A stretch of 64,000 nucleotides of DNA from Rhizobium sp. N324 (GCF_001664485.1 NZ_CP013630.1:3661001-3725000); one strand, 5' to 3'. Positions 52,168 through 64,000 are shown, numbered from the stretch's first letter. Notes: generated by a model not told the origin, from the letters alone. Numbers and translations: made by a program.

Positions 52168-52670
52168 AAGTCTGCCCCTCTCTCCACGCCTCCTTCAAGC
52201 CGCCGTCTGCCCTCAATGACATGACAAAACCCAAAGTCGAAACGAAGTCCGATCAAAGTATTTTATCGATTATTGTTAAAATATTGCTAAGACCCGCCCA
52301 GTAAGCCGACAGACCCAAGCGCAGAATATTCGGCTATTCATCCGGTATGGTCGTTCTATCGTCCAAAACCAAGAGATGCTTGAAGCACGTCGGAAGATCT
52401 AGTGCGTCTCATCAGGAGGTGTGCAGCGTATAGCGCCTATGCACGCGCGATGATCCAATAGCGCTTGCCGGCCAAGCACGAGATGGCGACGACATCCGTG
52501 ATGTGCGGCAAGGCTGCTCCACGCCCAGCCTTCGCGACAGACAGGTGTTCCTCTTCGGCAGTCGCCTCGGTTCAACGACACAAGGCTCGCCGGTGATCGG
52601 CGAGCCTTGCTGGTGTCCGTGGCGATTGGGCACGATGGAATTGCCGGCATCGAGGCCGGTGTCGATGAGC
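52168..52670. other. Gene-free gap with a decayed-looking stretch
   Basis: The left 200 bases are AT-rich and should contain the promoter of the small membrane gene. From about 52390 the sequence becomes GC-rich with short broken frames on both strands, none with a recognisable family. It looks like the remains of a gene or mobile element, but I cannot identify it. A strong hairpin (52581-52609) lies inside. Confidence 0.4.
52581..52609. repeat. Perfect 11-base hairpin
   Basis: CAAGGCTCGCC (52581-52591) and GGCGAGCCTTG (52599-52609) around a 7-base loop. There is no T-tract on either side, so it is not a classic terminator. It may be part of a palindromic repeat or an element end. It lies downstream of the leftward acyltransferase stop. 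Confidence 0.6.
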
Positions 52671-53780
52671 CTATTTCGAGACTGCGGCGGCCAATTGCCG
52701 TTTTGCACCACGCTGGAGGCTGAGGTTTTCAAGCCAGGTGACCTGTTTCCTCAATTTCAACGCCGGCTTTTCGATGAATCTCCACGAGAAGGCGGCAAAG
52801 CAGGTGGCAACGATGCTGCAGACAATACCATTCAACCACCAGTTATGCGCCAAAGGCCCGAGCGCCACGAACGCCTGTTGAATGGGATAGCCATAGAGGA
52901 AGACGCCGTAGGAATAGTCAGCACCATTGAGAATGCCGAGCTTGCGGGGCGAGGTCAGGCCGAGAAAGACCGTCACATATCCCATTGCCGGAATGGCAAT
53001 GAAATCCCCAAGGGAAGAAAACCAGTAGGCCCATAATATGATTGCCACCGAGGCAAGGAAAATTCTTACATCCCACAGAACCTTGTCCTTGTAGAGATAG
53101 AAGGTCACCCCCACCAGAAACGCACAGATGAGCAGATTGCCTGACGCGGTCGTCGGCATCGCTGCCCAATCGCTCTCATGTTTCCAATACCTTGCGATAC
53201 CGAAGCTGATGATCAAAGCCGGCGTTGCGACGAGGGCGATCACCCGCCGCCTGACCACGCCGAGCAGAAACAGGGCGGCAATCGCGGCATAGCACTCGAG
53301 CTCGAAGGGCACTGTCCAGAGTTGCCCGTTCACCATCGCGGCGTCGGGATTATCCAGGAATACGCCGGGCAGATTGAAGTGGATGTGGCCCGTGACGTTC
53401 AGCAGATAGGTAAAGAACTGAGGATCGGTGAAATAGTCACGCAGGTCATACTCTGTATAGATCGCTCCGAGTATAAAGGCAGCCAGCAATACCTCCACCG
53501 CAAGAGCGGGGTAGATCCGGATAAATCGGTTACCGAGAAAGGAGATCAATGTCTTCGACCGTTCAAGACTGCCGGCCACCAGGAATCCGCTCAGGACGAA
53601 GAACATGGGCAGTACTGATTTGATGACGGGACGGAAGGGGGACTCCCAAAGAAACAGGTCATCGCCGTACGTGACGCGGGCCGTATGTATCCAGAGCACG
53701 GAGAAGGCTAACAGCAATCGCATGTAATCGAATCCTGTCGGTCGCCCTTTTGCTAGATCAAGCTTTTCGCCGAGAAACAT
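52671..53780 (-). CDS. Membrane acyltransferase (acyltransferase-3 / OafA-like)
   Basis: Integral membrane O-acyltransferase of 369 residues with about 10 helices. The ATG at 53780 gives the family N-terminus (GFDYMRLLLAFSVLWIHTAR, containing the conserved R and H of motif RxxAxxxVxxxH-type). Next come VLPMFFVLSGFLVAGSLERS and FLGNRFIRIYPALAVEVLLA; the C-terminus SWRFIEKPALKLRKQ carries the RF-ER/KP motif. The frame extends 67 codons upstream but lacks conserved sequence there. Such enzymes acetylate or acylate surface polysaccharides; its position at the edge of this locus suggests it decorates the polymer made here. Confidence 0.9.
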   Translation of the reverse strand: MFLGEKLDLAKGRPTGFDYMRLLLAFSVLWIHTARVTYGDDLFLWESPFRPVIKSVLPMFFVLSGFLVAGSLERSKTLISFLGNRFIRIYPALAVEVLLAAFILGAIYTEYDLRDYFTDPQFFTYLLNVTGHIHFNLPGVFLDNPDAAMVNGQLWTVPFELECYAAIAALFLLGVVRRRVIALVATPALIISFGIARYWKHESDWAAMPTTASGNLLICAFLVGVTFYLYKDKVLWDVRIFLASVAIILWAYWFSSLGDFIAIPAMGYVTVFLGLTSPRKLGILNGADYSYGVFLYGYPIQQAFVALGPLAHNWWLNGIVCSIVATCFAAFSWRFIEKPALKLRKQVTWLENLSLQRGAKRQLAAAVSK

Positions 53781-54034
53781 CTGTGGCCCTTTCAGAAGTA
53801 TTGGCTCGATTTGGAACTGCAAACTGTTGCCGCGAAGCGGCGGCGGCATCATTGCCGGGTCGGGGCCACGTGTCAGTGACCAGAGGTACATCAGGAAGAA
53901 ATTGAACGAGAGAGCGCCCCTCTCCCGAAGACGAGACCGCTGACCATCAACCCAATGGCCCTGCGCTTCCCGAGGCGCCATGCGACGGTCGGCGTTGGAC
54001 CAGGCGATCGGGCGGCGGATTGGATGAGGAAACC

Positions 54035-56353
54035 ATGAAATTTCTGGCCACCCTGTTTTTTGTTGTGCTCGCCTTTATCGGATTGGGGCTGATGGGAGGC
54101 GGCGCCTTGCTGCTCAGCCTCGGCGGCTCGCCCTATTACGCGATCATCGGACTTGCCTATCTGGCTGCCGCGCGTCTGCTGTGGCGCCGGCAGACATCGG
54201 GCGCCCTCATCGTCGTGCTTGTCGCCGTTTTGACCCTTCCCTGGGCGCTATGGGAGTCGGGTTTCAATTTCTGGGCGCTTTTTGCGCGTTTGATGTCGCC
54301 CATCGCGCTGGCGGGCTTTGCACTCCTCTTTGCGCCGTCGCTTTCGCCGACTGCCAACCGCAGACTCTTCTATGGCGGCACCTTGCTTGCGGCCATCCTG
54401 TTCACTGTCGGTTTCGGCCTTGCTTTCACGCCGCATAACCTGATTCGCCCCGCCGCCGGCATCCCCGCCTACAAAACTGCCAAGGGCGACAACTCGCCCT
54501 CCGACTGGACATCCTATGGCCGCAGCACGGCCGGAGATCGCTACTCCCCGTTCGATCAGATCAACCGCGGCAATGTCGCCAAGCTCGATCTTGCCTGGAC
54601 ATATCGCACCGGGAAAAGCGATGGCGCCGACCAGAACACGCCTCTGCAGATCGGCGACACCGTCTACACCTGCACGCCGACAAATGTCATCGCAGCGCTG
54701 GATGCCGATACGGGCAAACCCCGCTGGACCTTCGATCCCAAGGCGACAGCGCCTTACTGGCAACGCTGCCGCGGCCTCGGCTACTACAAGATGCCGCAGG
54801 AGGCCCGATCCGCCGACGGTCTTTGCAATGAGCGTCTGGTGCAGACGACGATCGATGCCCGTCTCCTGGAGATCGACAGCAAGACCGGCGCACCCTGCAA
54901 GGGCTTCGGAGACAATGGCACCGTGCAGCTTTCCCAGGGCATGGGTGAAGTAAAGTCAGGTTATTATTTCCAGACATCGGCGCCGCTGATTGCCCGCAAT
55001 CTGATCGTCATCGGAGGCTGGGTCATAGACAATCAGGAGGTTGGCGAACCCTCGGGCGTCATCCGCGCCTTCAATGTCGTCACCGGTGAACTCGAATGGG
55101 CATGGGATCTCGGCAATCCCGAGACTACCAAACTCCCGCCGGAGGGGCAGACCTATACACGGGCCACGCCCAACATGTGGACGACGGCCGCATTCGACGA
55201 CAAGCTCGGCCTCATCTATGCACCGCTCGGCAATACCACGCCGGATTATTACGGCGTCAATCGCCCGGCCTTCGCCGATCAATATAATGCCACCTTGGTA
55301 GCGCTCGACGTCACGACGGGACGGGAAAAATGGAAGTTCCAGACCGTGCATCACGATATCTGGGACTATGACCTGCCGGCTCAACCGGTTCTGATCGACC
55401 TTCCCGACGGCAACGGCGCCAGGGTCCCTGCTCTCCTGCAGACCACCAAACGCGGCCAGCTTTTCCTGCTCAACCGTCAGACCGGTGCACCGCTTGCCGA
55501 GGTTCAGGAGAAGCCGGTGCCGCAGCAAGGCGGCGCGCCGGAAGAGAAATTGTCTCCGACGCAGCCCTACTCCGTCGGCATGCCGACAATCGGTGCAGAA
55601 CGGGTGACGGAGCAGACCGCCTGGGGCCTGACGATGTTCGATCAGCTGGCATGCCGCATCGCCTTTCGAAAGATGCGCTACGACGGCGATTTCACCCCGA
55701 TCGGCCCGCAATATGCGATTCAGCAGCCGGGGAACCTCGGCGGCCTCAACTGGGGGAGCGTGTCGGTCGATCTGCCCAACAACAGGGTCTTCCTGAACGA
55801 TATCCGCGTGCCCAGCCTCTTCGCCCTCATTCCACGCGGGGAATATGTCGATTTCGCCCTCACCACCACCGCCCACGGCCCCTCCGCCCCGCAGCGCGGC
55901 ACACCATACGGCATGGCCACCGAAATGTGGACCTCGAGGCTCCGCGTTCCCTGCACGCAGCCGCCCTTCGGCACCGTCACGGCCGTGGATCTGAATACAC
56001 GCAAGATCGCATGGCAGGTCCCGGCCGGAACCGCCGAACAACTCGGGCCGTTTAAAATCAAAAGCAACCTGCCGATGCCGATGGGCCTGCCGAGTTATGC
56101 CGGCTCGTCGGCGACTGCCGGCGGTATCGTCTTCTTCGCCGGCTTCCAGGACTATTATATCCGCGCTTACGATGCTGAGAACGGCAATGAGCTCTGGAAA
56201 TATCCTCTGCCGGTCGGCTCGAGCGCCACGCCGATGACCTACGTCTCGCCGAAAACCGGCAAGCAATATGTCGTGATCTCGGTTGGCGGAGCGCCATATT
56301 CGAAGGACGCCGGCGATTATGTGCTCGCCTTTTCTCTGAAAGACGAAGAATAG
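54035..56353 (+). CDS. gcd: Membrane-bound PQQ-dependent glucose dehydrogenase
   Basis: Quinoprotein of 772 residues (E. coli Gcd has 796) that oxidises glucose to gluconolactone in the periplasm and passes electrons to ubiquinone. Five membrane helices lie at residues 1-140, followed by the PQQ beta-propeller beginning DWTSYGRSTAGDRYSPFDQI. Active-site and propeller segments include VHHDIWDYDLPAQPVLID (with the catalytic aspartate), TKRGQLFLLNRQTGAP and SSATAGGIVFFAGFQDYYIR. The ATG at 54035 follows GAGGA; a TTG lies at 54020. No pqq synthesis genes are in the window. In rhizobia this enzyme can acidify the medium and free phosphate. Confidence 0.95.
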   Translation: MKFLATLFFVVLAFIGLGLMGGGALLLSLGGSPYYAIIGLAYLAAARLLWRRQTSGALIVVLVAVLTLPWALWESGFNFWALFARLMSPIALAGFALLFAPSLSPTANRRLFYGGTLLAAILFTVGFGLAFTPHNLIRPAAGIPAYKTAKGDNSPSDWTSYGRSTAGDRYSPFDQINRGNVAKLDLAWTYRTGKSDGADQNTPLQIGDTVYTCTPTNVIAALDADTGKPRWTFDPKATAPYWQRCRGLGYYKMPQEARSADGLCNERLVQTTIDARLLEIDSKTGAPCKGFGDNGTVQLSQGMGEVKSGYYFQTSAPLIARNLIVIGGWVIDNQEVGEPSGVIRAFNVVTGELEWAWDLGNPETTKLPPEGQTYTRATPNMWTTAAFDDKLGLIYAPLGNTTPDYYGVNRPAFADQYNATLVALDVTTGREKWKFQTVHHDIWDYDLPAQPVLIDLPDGNGARVPALLQTTKRGQLFLLNRQTGAPLAEVQEKPVPQQGGAPEEKLSPTQPYSVGMPTIGAERVTEQTAWGLTMFDQLACRIAFRKMRYDGDFTPIGPQYAIQQPGNLGGLNWGSVSVDLPNNRVFLNDIRVPSLFALIPRGEYVDFALTTTAHGPSAPQRGTPYGMATEMWTSRLRVPCTQPPFGTVTAVDLNTRKIAWQVPAGTAEQLGPFKIKSNLPMPMGLPSYAGSSATAGGIVFFAGFQDYYIRAYDAENGNELWKYPLPVGSSATPMTYVSPKTGKQYVVISVGGAPYSKDAGDYVLAFSLKDEE

Positions 56354-56411
56354 CGCCGCTGCCGCTCACACTGTGTTATTTTGGGTCCGACAAGGAACCT
56401 GGGCTACGAGC

Positions 56412-58208
56412 GTGACGCGAAAACTGGCGGCAATCCTGGTCGCGGATGTGGTCGGCTACAGCCGTCTCGCCGGTGCGGACGAGGACCGCATCCTGGCGCG
56501 GCTGCGAACATTGCGCAGCGATCTGGTCGATCCGACCATCGCCGTGCACAATGGCCGCGTCGTCAAGCGCACCGGCGATGGAAGCCTCATCGAGTTTCGC
56601 AGTGTCGTCGACGCCGTGCGCTGTGCAATCGAGGTGCAGACTGCCATGGTCGAGCGCAATATCGGCGTGCCTCCCGAGCATCGCATCGAGTTCCGGGTCG
56701 GGATCCATCTGGGCGATGTGGTCGAGGAGAGCGACGGCGACTTGATGGGCGACGGCGTCAACATCGCCGCCCGCTTGGAGGGAGTTGCCAGGCCCGGCGC
56801 CATTTGTCTCTCCGAAGATGCCTACCGCCAGGTGAGAGCGCGGCTTGATCTCGCCGTGACCGATCTCGGCCAAATCCAACTCAAGAATATCGCCGAGCCG
56901 ATGCGGGTCTATTTGCTGCAGGTGTGGCCCGCTTCGCAGCCGGTCCCGGCACGGCCGCCGGGAGCGCCGCCCGCAACGAGATCGCCTTCGGCTGCGGCCG
57001 TTGCCGACAAACCCTCCATCGCCGTGCTGGCCTTCAACAACATGAGCGGCGACGCCGAACAGGAATATTTCTCCGACGGTATCAGCGAAGACATCATCAC
57101 CGACCTCTCGAAGCTGTCTGAATTGCACGTGATCGCCCGCAACTCATCCTTCGTCTACAAGAATGTCACAGCCTCGGTGCCTGAGATGGCCAGGGCGCTC
57201 GGCGTCCGCTATGTTCTGGAGGGCAGCGTGCGCAAGGCCGGCAACCGCGTGCGTGTCACGGCTCAACTGATCGACGCGAGCAATGGCGGACACATCTGGG
57301 CCAGCCGCTTCGACCGCGATCTCACCGACATTTTTGCGGTTCAGGATGAACTGACCCAGGAGATCGTGGCGGCGCTCAAACTGAACCTCACGCATGGCGA
57401 CCATGATCGTTTGGCCCAAGGGCGCGCCGTCGATGTCAGCGCTTACGAATTGTTGTTGCGCGGGCGCGAGCAGGCGTCGACCCATAGCCGAAGCGGAAAC
57501 AGAGCCGCCCGCGGCCTGGCGGCGGAGGCTGTCGCCATCGATCCGGACTATGCGGCGGCCCGGGCTCTGATCTCCTTCACGCATGTCCTCGACTACGTCA
57601 ACGCCTGGAGCGAGGATCCGGAGGGTTCGCTGCGGACCGGGCTGGATCTGGCGCAGCAGACAGTGGATATGGCCGAAGAACAGCCCAATAGCCACTTCGC
57701 CCTGGGCATGGCCTGCATGTGGAGCCGCGAACTGGACCGGGCGCGGGCGGAAGTGCTGCGCGGCCTCGCCCTGTCGCCCAACTCCGCCGAACTGCTGATA
57801 CTGATGGCCCATATCCAGATCTTCTCAGGCGATCCTGCAGGCGCCTTGGAAACGCTCGATGCATCGATGCGGCTTGACCCGCATCATCCGGAAATTCTTT
57901 TGCAATTTCTCGCCGATGCGCACTTTTCTCTCGGTGAATATGAGCAGGCGATCACCGCGATCGAGCAACGGCTCGAACAAAACGCGCAATCGGAAACCGC
58001 CTATGCGCTGCTCGCCTCATGCTACGGCCATCTCGGCCGGCCGGAGGATGCCCGGCAGGCGTGGGAGAAGGCGCTCCGGATCAATCCGGATTTCTCCATC
58101 GAACGCCGCCGCCGCGTCCTCCCTTTCCGAAACCCAGAGGACTTTAACCGCCGCGTCGAAGGGCTGCGCAAGGCGGGACTGATCGTCGCGGATGTCGGTC
58201 AGCGCTGA
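56412..58208 (+). CDS. Adenylate/guanylate cyclase with TolB-like and TPR domains
   Basis: Class III cyclase of 598 residues from the GTG at 56412 (TRKLAAILVADVVGYSRLAG is the family start; the upstream frame is unconserved). The catalytic domain (1-170) has both metal aspartates (ADVVGYSR, RTGDGSLIEF) and the Asn/Arg pair in GDGVNIAARLEG, so it should be active. After a Pro-rich linker comes a TolB-N-like domain (KPSIAVLAFNNMSGDAEQEY, YVLEGSVRKAGNRVRVTAQL), then five or six TPR-like repeats (about 370-580). No membrane helix is seen. This multi-domain type is heavily expanded in rhizobia; the signal it senses is unknown. Confidence 0.9.
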   Translation: MTRKLAAILVADVVGYSRLAGADEDRILARLRTLRSDLVDPTIAVHNGRVVKRTGDGSLIEFRSVVDAVRCAIEVQTAMVERNIGVPPEHRIEFRVGIHLGDVVEESDGDLMGDGVNIAARLEGVARPGAICLSEDAYRQVRARLDLAVTDLGQIQLKNIAEPMRVYLLQVWPASQPVPARPPGAPPATRSPSAAAVADKPSIAVLAFNNMSGDAEQEYFSDGISEDIITDLSKLSELHVIARNSSFVYKNVTASVPEMARALGVRYVLEGSVRKAGNRVRVTAQLIDASNGGHIWASRFDRDLTDIFAVQDELTQEIVAALKLNLTHGDHDRLAQGRAVDVSAYELLLRGREQASTHSRSGNRAARGLAAEAVAIDPDYAAARALISFTHVLDYVNAWSEDPEGSLRTGLDLAQQTVDMAEEQPNSHFALGMACMWSRELDRARAEVLRGLALSPNSAELLILMAHIQIFSGDPAGALETLDASMRLDPHHPEILLQFLADAHFSLGEYEQAITAIEQRLEQNAQSETAYALLASCYGHLGRPEDARQAWEKALRINPDFSIERRRRVLPFRNPEDFNRRVEGLRKAGLIVADVGQR

Positions 58209-58395
58209 CAGAAACTGCGGCTCGGACAGATGAGCGGGCAGATCATCTCCCGGGCAGTCCAGGCCCGAAATTTCTCGGATCACGCCTCCCACAGGATCAT
58301 AGCGCCGGCAAGCGCAATTTATCCGCGCAAGGCCCGCTGTCACGCTGAATTGCCGTCGAGCCCATCGATCATCGCAGTCTATCGATGGCCGGGTT

Positions 58396-59418
58396 TCATT
58401 TTTTCCCGTCCGCCAGTGCCTCTTTCCGCCGGCGACGCGGCAGGAGTGATTTGAGGTACCGCCACATCGGCGAGATGACGTAGCCTGCGACCGGAATCGT
58501 GATCAAGCCGGCGACAATACCGACGATGCCCGCTCCGGTGGCCTCGACGATCCATCGCAGCACGGACGCCAGAACGGGAATGGCATGGGAGACAGCCTCC
58601 CCGGCATCATGGATGAGATGCGCGAGGCCGCCCACTCCATAGGCTTCGAGGCCGTGCACGATGATGCCGCCGCCGACCCAGATCATCGCCGCCGTTCCGA
58701 TAATACCGAGCGCTTTCAGAAAATAAGGCATGCCTGTGACCAGCCCGCGTCCGACCACGCGCAGGAATGCCCCCATCGGGGACGCCGTCTGCACCCGCGC
58801 CATCATCAGGCCCAGATCATCGGCCTTCACGATCAGCGCCACGCCGCCATAGACCAAGGCCGTTATGCCCAGCCCCACGACGGCTAGGATGAAGGCCTGC
58901 GTGAATAGGCTGCCGGACGGCACCGCGGCGAGCGTAATCGCCATGATTTCAGCCGACAGAATGAAATCGGTCTTGATCGCACCGGCGACCTTCTCGTCTT
59001 CGAGGGATTGCGCATCAAGGCTTGTCGTCTCCAGTGCCGATTCATGGGCATGAGCCGCATGCGGCAGCACCTGTGCGTAGATTTTTTCCACGCCCTCGTA
59101 GCAGAGAAAAAGTCCGCCGATCATAAGCAACGGTGTGATCGCCTGTGGTGCGACAAGGCTCAGGATAAGCGCTGCAGGAAGCAGGATCAGAAGCTTGTTC
59201 TTCAGCGAACCGATTGCGATCTTGCCGATGATCGGCACTTCGCGTGCTGCCGAAAATCCGGTGACGTAGCGGGGTGTGACTGCCGCATCATCGATGACGA
59301 CGCCTGCCGCTTTCGCGCCCGCCTTGGCTGCTTGGCCGGCAATATCGTCAAGCGAGGCTGCAGCCACCTTGGCCAATGCGGCGATATCGTCAAGAAGGGC
59401 GATCAAGCCAACACTCAT
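58396..59418 (-). CDS. DUF808 (YedI-like) inner-membrane protein
   Basis: A 340-residue membrane protein of the DUF808 family. The N-terminal family block is MSVGLIALLDDIAALAKVAA with the DDAAVTPRYVTGFSAARE stretch. About eight helices follow (LLILLPAALILSLVAPQAIT, PLLMIGGLFLCYEGVEKIYA, MIWVGGGIIVHGLEAYGVGG). A basic C-terminus ends RRRRKEALADGKK. CGGAGG precedes the ATG. The family has no firmly established function that I know of; transport has been suggested. The gene stands alone, and its 5' leader contains a 9-base hairpin at 59493-59521. Confidence 0.88.
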   Translation of the reverse strand: MSVGLIALLDDIAALAKVAAASLDDIAGQAAKAGAKAAGVVIDDAAVTPRYVTGFSAAREVPIIGKIAIGSLKNKLLILLPAALILSLVAPQAITPLLMIGGLFLCYEGVEKIYAQVLPHAAHAHESALETTSLDAQSLEDEKVAGAIKTDFILSAEIMAITLAAVPSGSLFTQAFILAVVGLGITALVYGGVALIVKADDLGLMMARVQTASPMGAFLRVVGRGLVTGMPYFLKALGIIGTAAMIWVGGGIIVHGLEAYGVGGLAHLIHDAGEAVSHAIPVLASVLRWIVEATGAGIVGIVAGLITIPVAGYVISPMWRYLKSLLPRRRRKEALADGKK

Positions 59419-59749
59419 TCAAGCCTCCGTTGGGAAGATAGATTTAGATAGCGAAAATGGAAAAACCGCCATCCAACGACCTCGAGGCGAGACGTGGCAT
59501 CCCCGCCGGGAAGATGCCACGCGCAGATCGCAACGGCAATGCCGCCGTTATTCACCCGGCATCGGGCTCGGCCCGCCTCCCTGGCGGAGAGCAAGCCTGC
59601 CGCTCCCATTTCAGCGAAACCCGTGACAGCCCCAAATTTGCACTCCGCGTCAATGCGGCGGATCAGGATCCGCCCCTTCGCCAGAACCGGGAACGTCAGC
59701 TTCCGCAGCTCAATGCGGCAGGCGAGAACGCGATCTCTGCCTCAGAAAC
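59419..59749. other. Gap upstream of the DUF808 gene with hairpins
   Basis: No gene is credible here. Hairpin CGTGGCATC-N11-GATGCCACG (59493-59521) would lie in the 5' leader of the leftward DUF808 mRNA. The perfect palindrome GGCGGATC-AG-GATCCGCC (59657-59674) lies further out. Open frames on the plus strand have no recognisable product. Confidence 0.4.
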
Positions 59750-59780
59750 GCAAAAGCCCGCCGAGAGGCGGGTTTTTGCG
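59750..59780. terminator. Intrinsic-terminator-like hairpin
   Basis: GCAAAAGCCCGCC-GAGA-GGCGGGTTTTTGC has a GC stem flanked by A and T tracts, so it can work in both directions. It resembles the terminator at 59899-59925, and both are followed on the plus strand by a tRNA-fMet 3'-end-like sequence, suggesting duplication of a terminator-plus-tRNA unit. Confidence 0.6.
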
Positions 59781-59898
59781 TATTGGCAGTCGAGAATTTG
59801 GTTGCGGGTTCAGGCTTTGCTGTTTTTCTGTCCCGCTTCGTCGGCTTCGCCTCGTTGCGGGCCCCTGACGAGGCGTTAACTCCTCGACCCGTTACCAA

Positions 59899-59925
59899 AC
59901 AAAAAGCCCGCGCTGAGGCGGGCTA
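59899..59925 (-). terminator. Intrinsic terminator of the rRNA operon
   Basis: On the minus strand AGCCCGCCTCAGCGCGGGCT is followed by TTTTTGTTT. It lies downstream of 23S, 5S and tRNA-fMet on that strand, so it should end the rRNA transcript. Confidence 0.75.
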
Positions 59926-59931
59926 TTTGTT

Positions 59932-60128
59932 TGGTTGCGGGGGCAGGATTTGAACCGTTCGGATCTTAAAACAGTCCACTGGACTGTTTTATCGGGCTTT
60001 GCCCGACCGACCGCTCACCCTTCAGGTTATGGTGAGCTTTGCGAACGAGGAGCTACCATCGCCAGGGAAAGCGAAGCTTTTCCGCCAGCGATAACTGGTC
60101 TGGGTAGCTTGGATAAGACAAGGGAATT
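59932..60128 (-). pseudogene. Broken tRNA-fMet copy interrupted by palindromic repeats
   Basis: Bases 59932-59956 are identical to the 3' end of the intact tRNA-fMet (60129-60153, 25 bases). Then follow a 23-base palindrome (arms AAAACAGTCCA / TGGACTGTTTT around a C, 59968-59990) and TCGGGC-TTT-GCCCGA (59992-60006). Next comes CCTTCAGGTTATG (60019-60031), matching the anticodon-arm region, and then insertions with GAGCTACC matching the D-arm region. The pieces are in tRNA order, so this is a decayed copy carrying inserted palindromes. Confidence 0.65.
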
Positions 60129-60205
<77 letters not shown>

Positions 60206-60402
60206 CCATGATGAGCTGTCTGGGCATGCCCGGACTTTTTGTTTGCCGGTCCTCGAAGGCTTTGCCTTCTGCGGTTCGGCGGGGGCTGCTCCACCCCGCG
60301 GTATATATTAACACGAAAGGCCGCTTTGTGAGCGGCCCTTTGATCGGCTTTGGGCCGTTGGTCTGTGATGAGAAGATTTTATATCATGAAGTTGCGTTTT
60401 GC
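60206..60402. repeat. Spacer with palindromes and an 18-base tRNA-fMet 5'-end copy
   Basis: Between tRNA-fMet and 5S are GTCTGGGC-AT-GCCCGGAC followed by TTTTT (60218-60240) and GAAGGC-TTT-GCCTTC (60255-60269). At 60283-60300 is an exact 18-base copy of the tRNA 5' end region (as at 60188-60205). The remaining bases to the 5S gene show only CGGCC/GGCCG-type short stems. Confidence 0.6.
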
Positions 60403-60521
60403 AGACCTGGCAGCGACCTACTCTCCCGCGTCTTAAGACGAAGTACCATGGGCGCAGGGGCGTTTCACGGCCGTGTTCGGAAAGGGAACGGGTGCAGCCA
60501 CCCCGCCATAACCACCAGGTC
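60403..60521 (-). rRNA. rrf: 5S ribosomal RNA
   Basis: On the minus strand the sequence runs from GACCTGGTGGTTATGGCGGG to GAGAGTAGGTCGCTGCCAGG, with the closing helix GACCTGG/CCAGGTC and the conserved CCGAACACGG core. The length of about 119 bases fits. Exact ends are uncertain by a few bases. Confidence 0.93.
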
Positions 60522-60630
60522 GGCAAAGCGCAACTTATGTTTGAGAAGCTGGTGATGTTTTCACATCGTTTATTTGAACACGTCTTCAAGCATCATCGAA
60601 CTTTGTTCGATGAGCACAGTCAATGAGAAC

Positions 60631-63510
<2,880 letters not shown>

Positions 63511-64000
63511 GTTCTCATTGCCAATGCTCATCATCTCGTTGTCCGTTTCGAAGAAACGACAACAGACCGGGTTACCTTTTACAACCCAGTCAATCCAACA
63601 ATGCCATTAACGTGTTCGACAGGTCTGCTTTATTGGAGCTACGCCGAGCAGCCCACTTGCAGCCTGTCTTAAGACCAGCTTCTCGAGATTGGATCCGATA
63701 CCGCGCGGTCAGGCAACGGCAATCAAGTCGTCCGTCAGATGCCCATCCCTAAAGATGACCAAACAACACGCGATAAACCGCTACGCGGTTTACGCTGACG
63801 ACCCAGAGCGACAAGCTTCCTTCCTACCTCCAGTCCTTCCCCTATCTCCGGCCGGCTAGGCCATCCATAGGATCAGCAGAACTGGGCTCGGACGCCATGG
63901 GCCAAAACCCACAACACCTGGAAGCCTCCAGATCAATCTTCTCTTCACAATGTATGCAGAACAGGCATCAGGCCTTAGCCGATGCAAACTTTTATTTCTT
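63511..64000 (-). other. 16S-23S internal transcribed spacer, 23S-proximal part
   Basis: Spacer leading into the 23S gene on the minus strand. No tRNA is visible in this part; tRNA-Ala and tRNA-Ile, usual in rhizobial spacers, probably lie beyond the window. A hairpin AAACCG-CTA-CGCGGTTT-like stem occurs at about 63775-63792, and TTTCGAAGAAACG near 63550 can also pair. The end near 64000 is AT-rich. Confidence 0.75.

Noticed and set aside
60218..60240. Plus-strand intrinsic terminator between tRNA-fMet and 5S
   Set aside because: It has a stem and T-tract, but no plus-strand gene precedes it; it is better read as part of an inserted palindromic repeat.

Overview
The window looks like chromosomal DNA from a fast-growing rhizobium (Rhizobium leguminosarum/etli type, order Hyphomicrobiales). 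The signs are high GC coding sequence with long antisense shadow frames, a ugpBAEC operon, several CUT1 sugar importers, rhizobial intergenic palindromic repeats, a 23S rRNA with a helix-9 intervening sequence, and ExoY/ExoX-like exopolysaccharide genes. This assignment rests on gene content and sequence style, not on a database search.

Layout. (1) 1-16.4 kb is rich in efflux genes: the start of an RND pump operon with its adaptor and an alpha/beta-hydrolase-fold gene, divergent from a LysR regulator; a second LysR/SDR divergent pair; a small acidic protein; a 3-methyladenine DNA glycosylase; a marR-emrA-emrB operon whose genes overlap by 8 bases; a CPA1 Na+/H+ antiporter; and a complete second RND pump. 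(2) 16.4-22.2 kb holds mixed metabolic genes: PPP-type phosphatase, SfnB-like flavoprotein, Rrf2 regulator, SDR, hydroxypyruvate-isomerase-like protein, AhpD-like protein, cupin. (3) 22.2-34.4 kb holds two ABC import systems, ugpBAEC and a second operon (binding protein, two permeases, SIS isomerase/deglycase, PfkB kinase, ATPase). A ROK repressor gene lies between them. The second operon has the same parts as the Bacillus frl (fructosamine) operon.

(4) 34.4-53.8 kb is a Wzx/Wzy-type polysaccharide locus. A leftward operon (Crp-like regulator, two GT4 glycosyltransferases, Wzx flippase, GH16 glycanase) diverges from a rightward series (priming sugar transferase, Wzz-like protein, GT2, Wza-like export protein, Wzy-like polymerase, small membrane protein, GT8, another GT). 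At its right end a second, diverged copy of the control module appears: a closely similar Crp-like regulator, a second priming transferase, and a second small ExoX/SyrA-like membrane protein. The second transferase has lost its catalytic Asp-Glu pair and is shortened. Both transferase genes carry the same 34-base leader element about 80 bases before their start codons. This duplicated module with a probable dead enzyme is the most unusual thing in the window.

(5) 53.8-59.4 kb contains an acyltransferase (52.7-53.8), PQQ glucose dehydrogenase, an adenylate-cyclase/TPR protein and a DUF808 membrane protein. (6) 59.4-64 kb is the 3' part of an rRNA operon on the minus strand: 16S-23S spacer (partial), 23S, 5S and tRNA-fMet, ending in a terminator. 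The tRNA-fMet gene is surrounded by partial copies of itself broken up by palindromic repeats.
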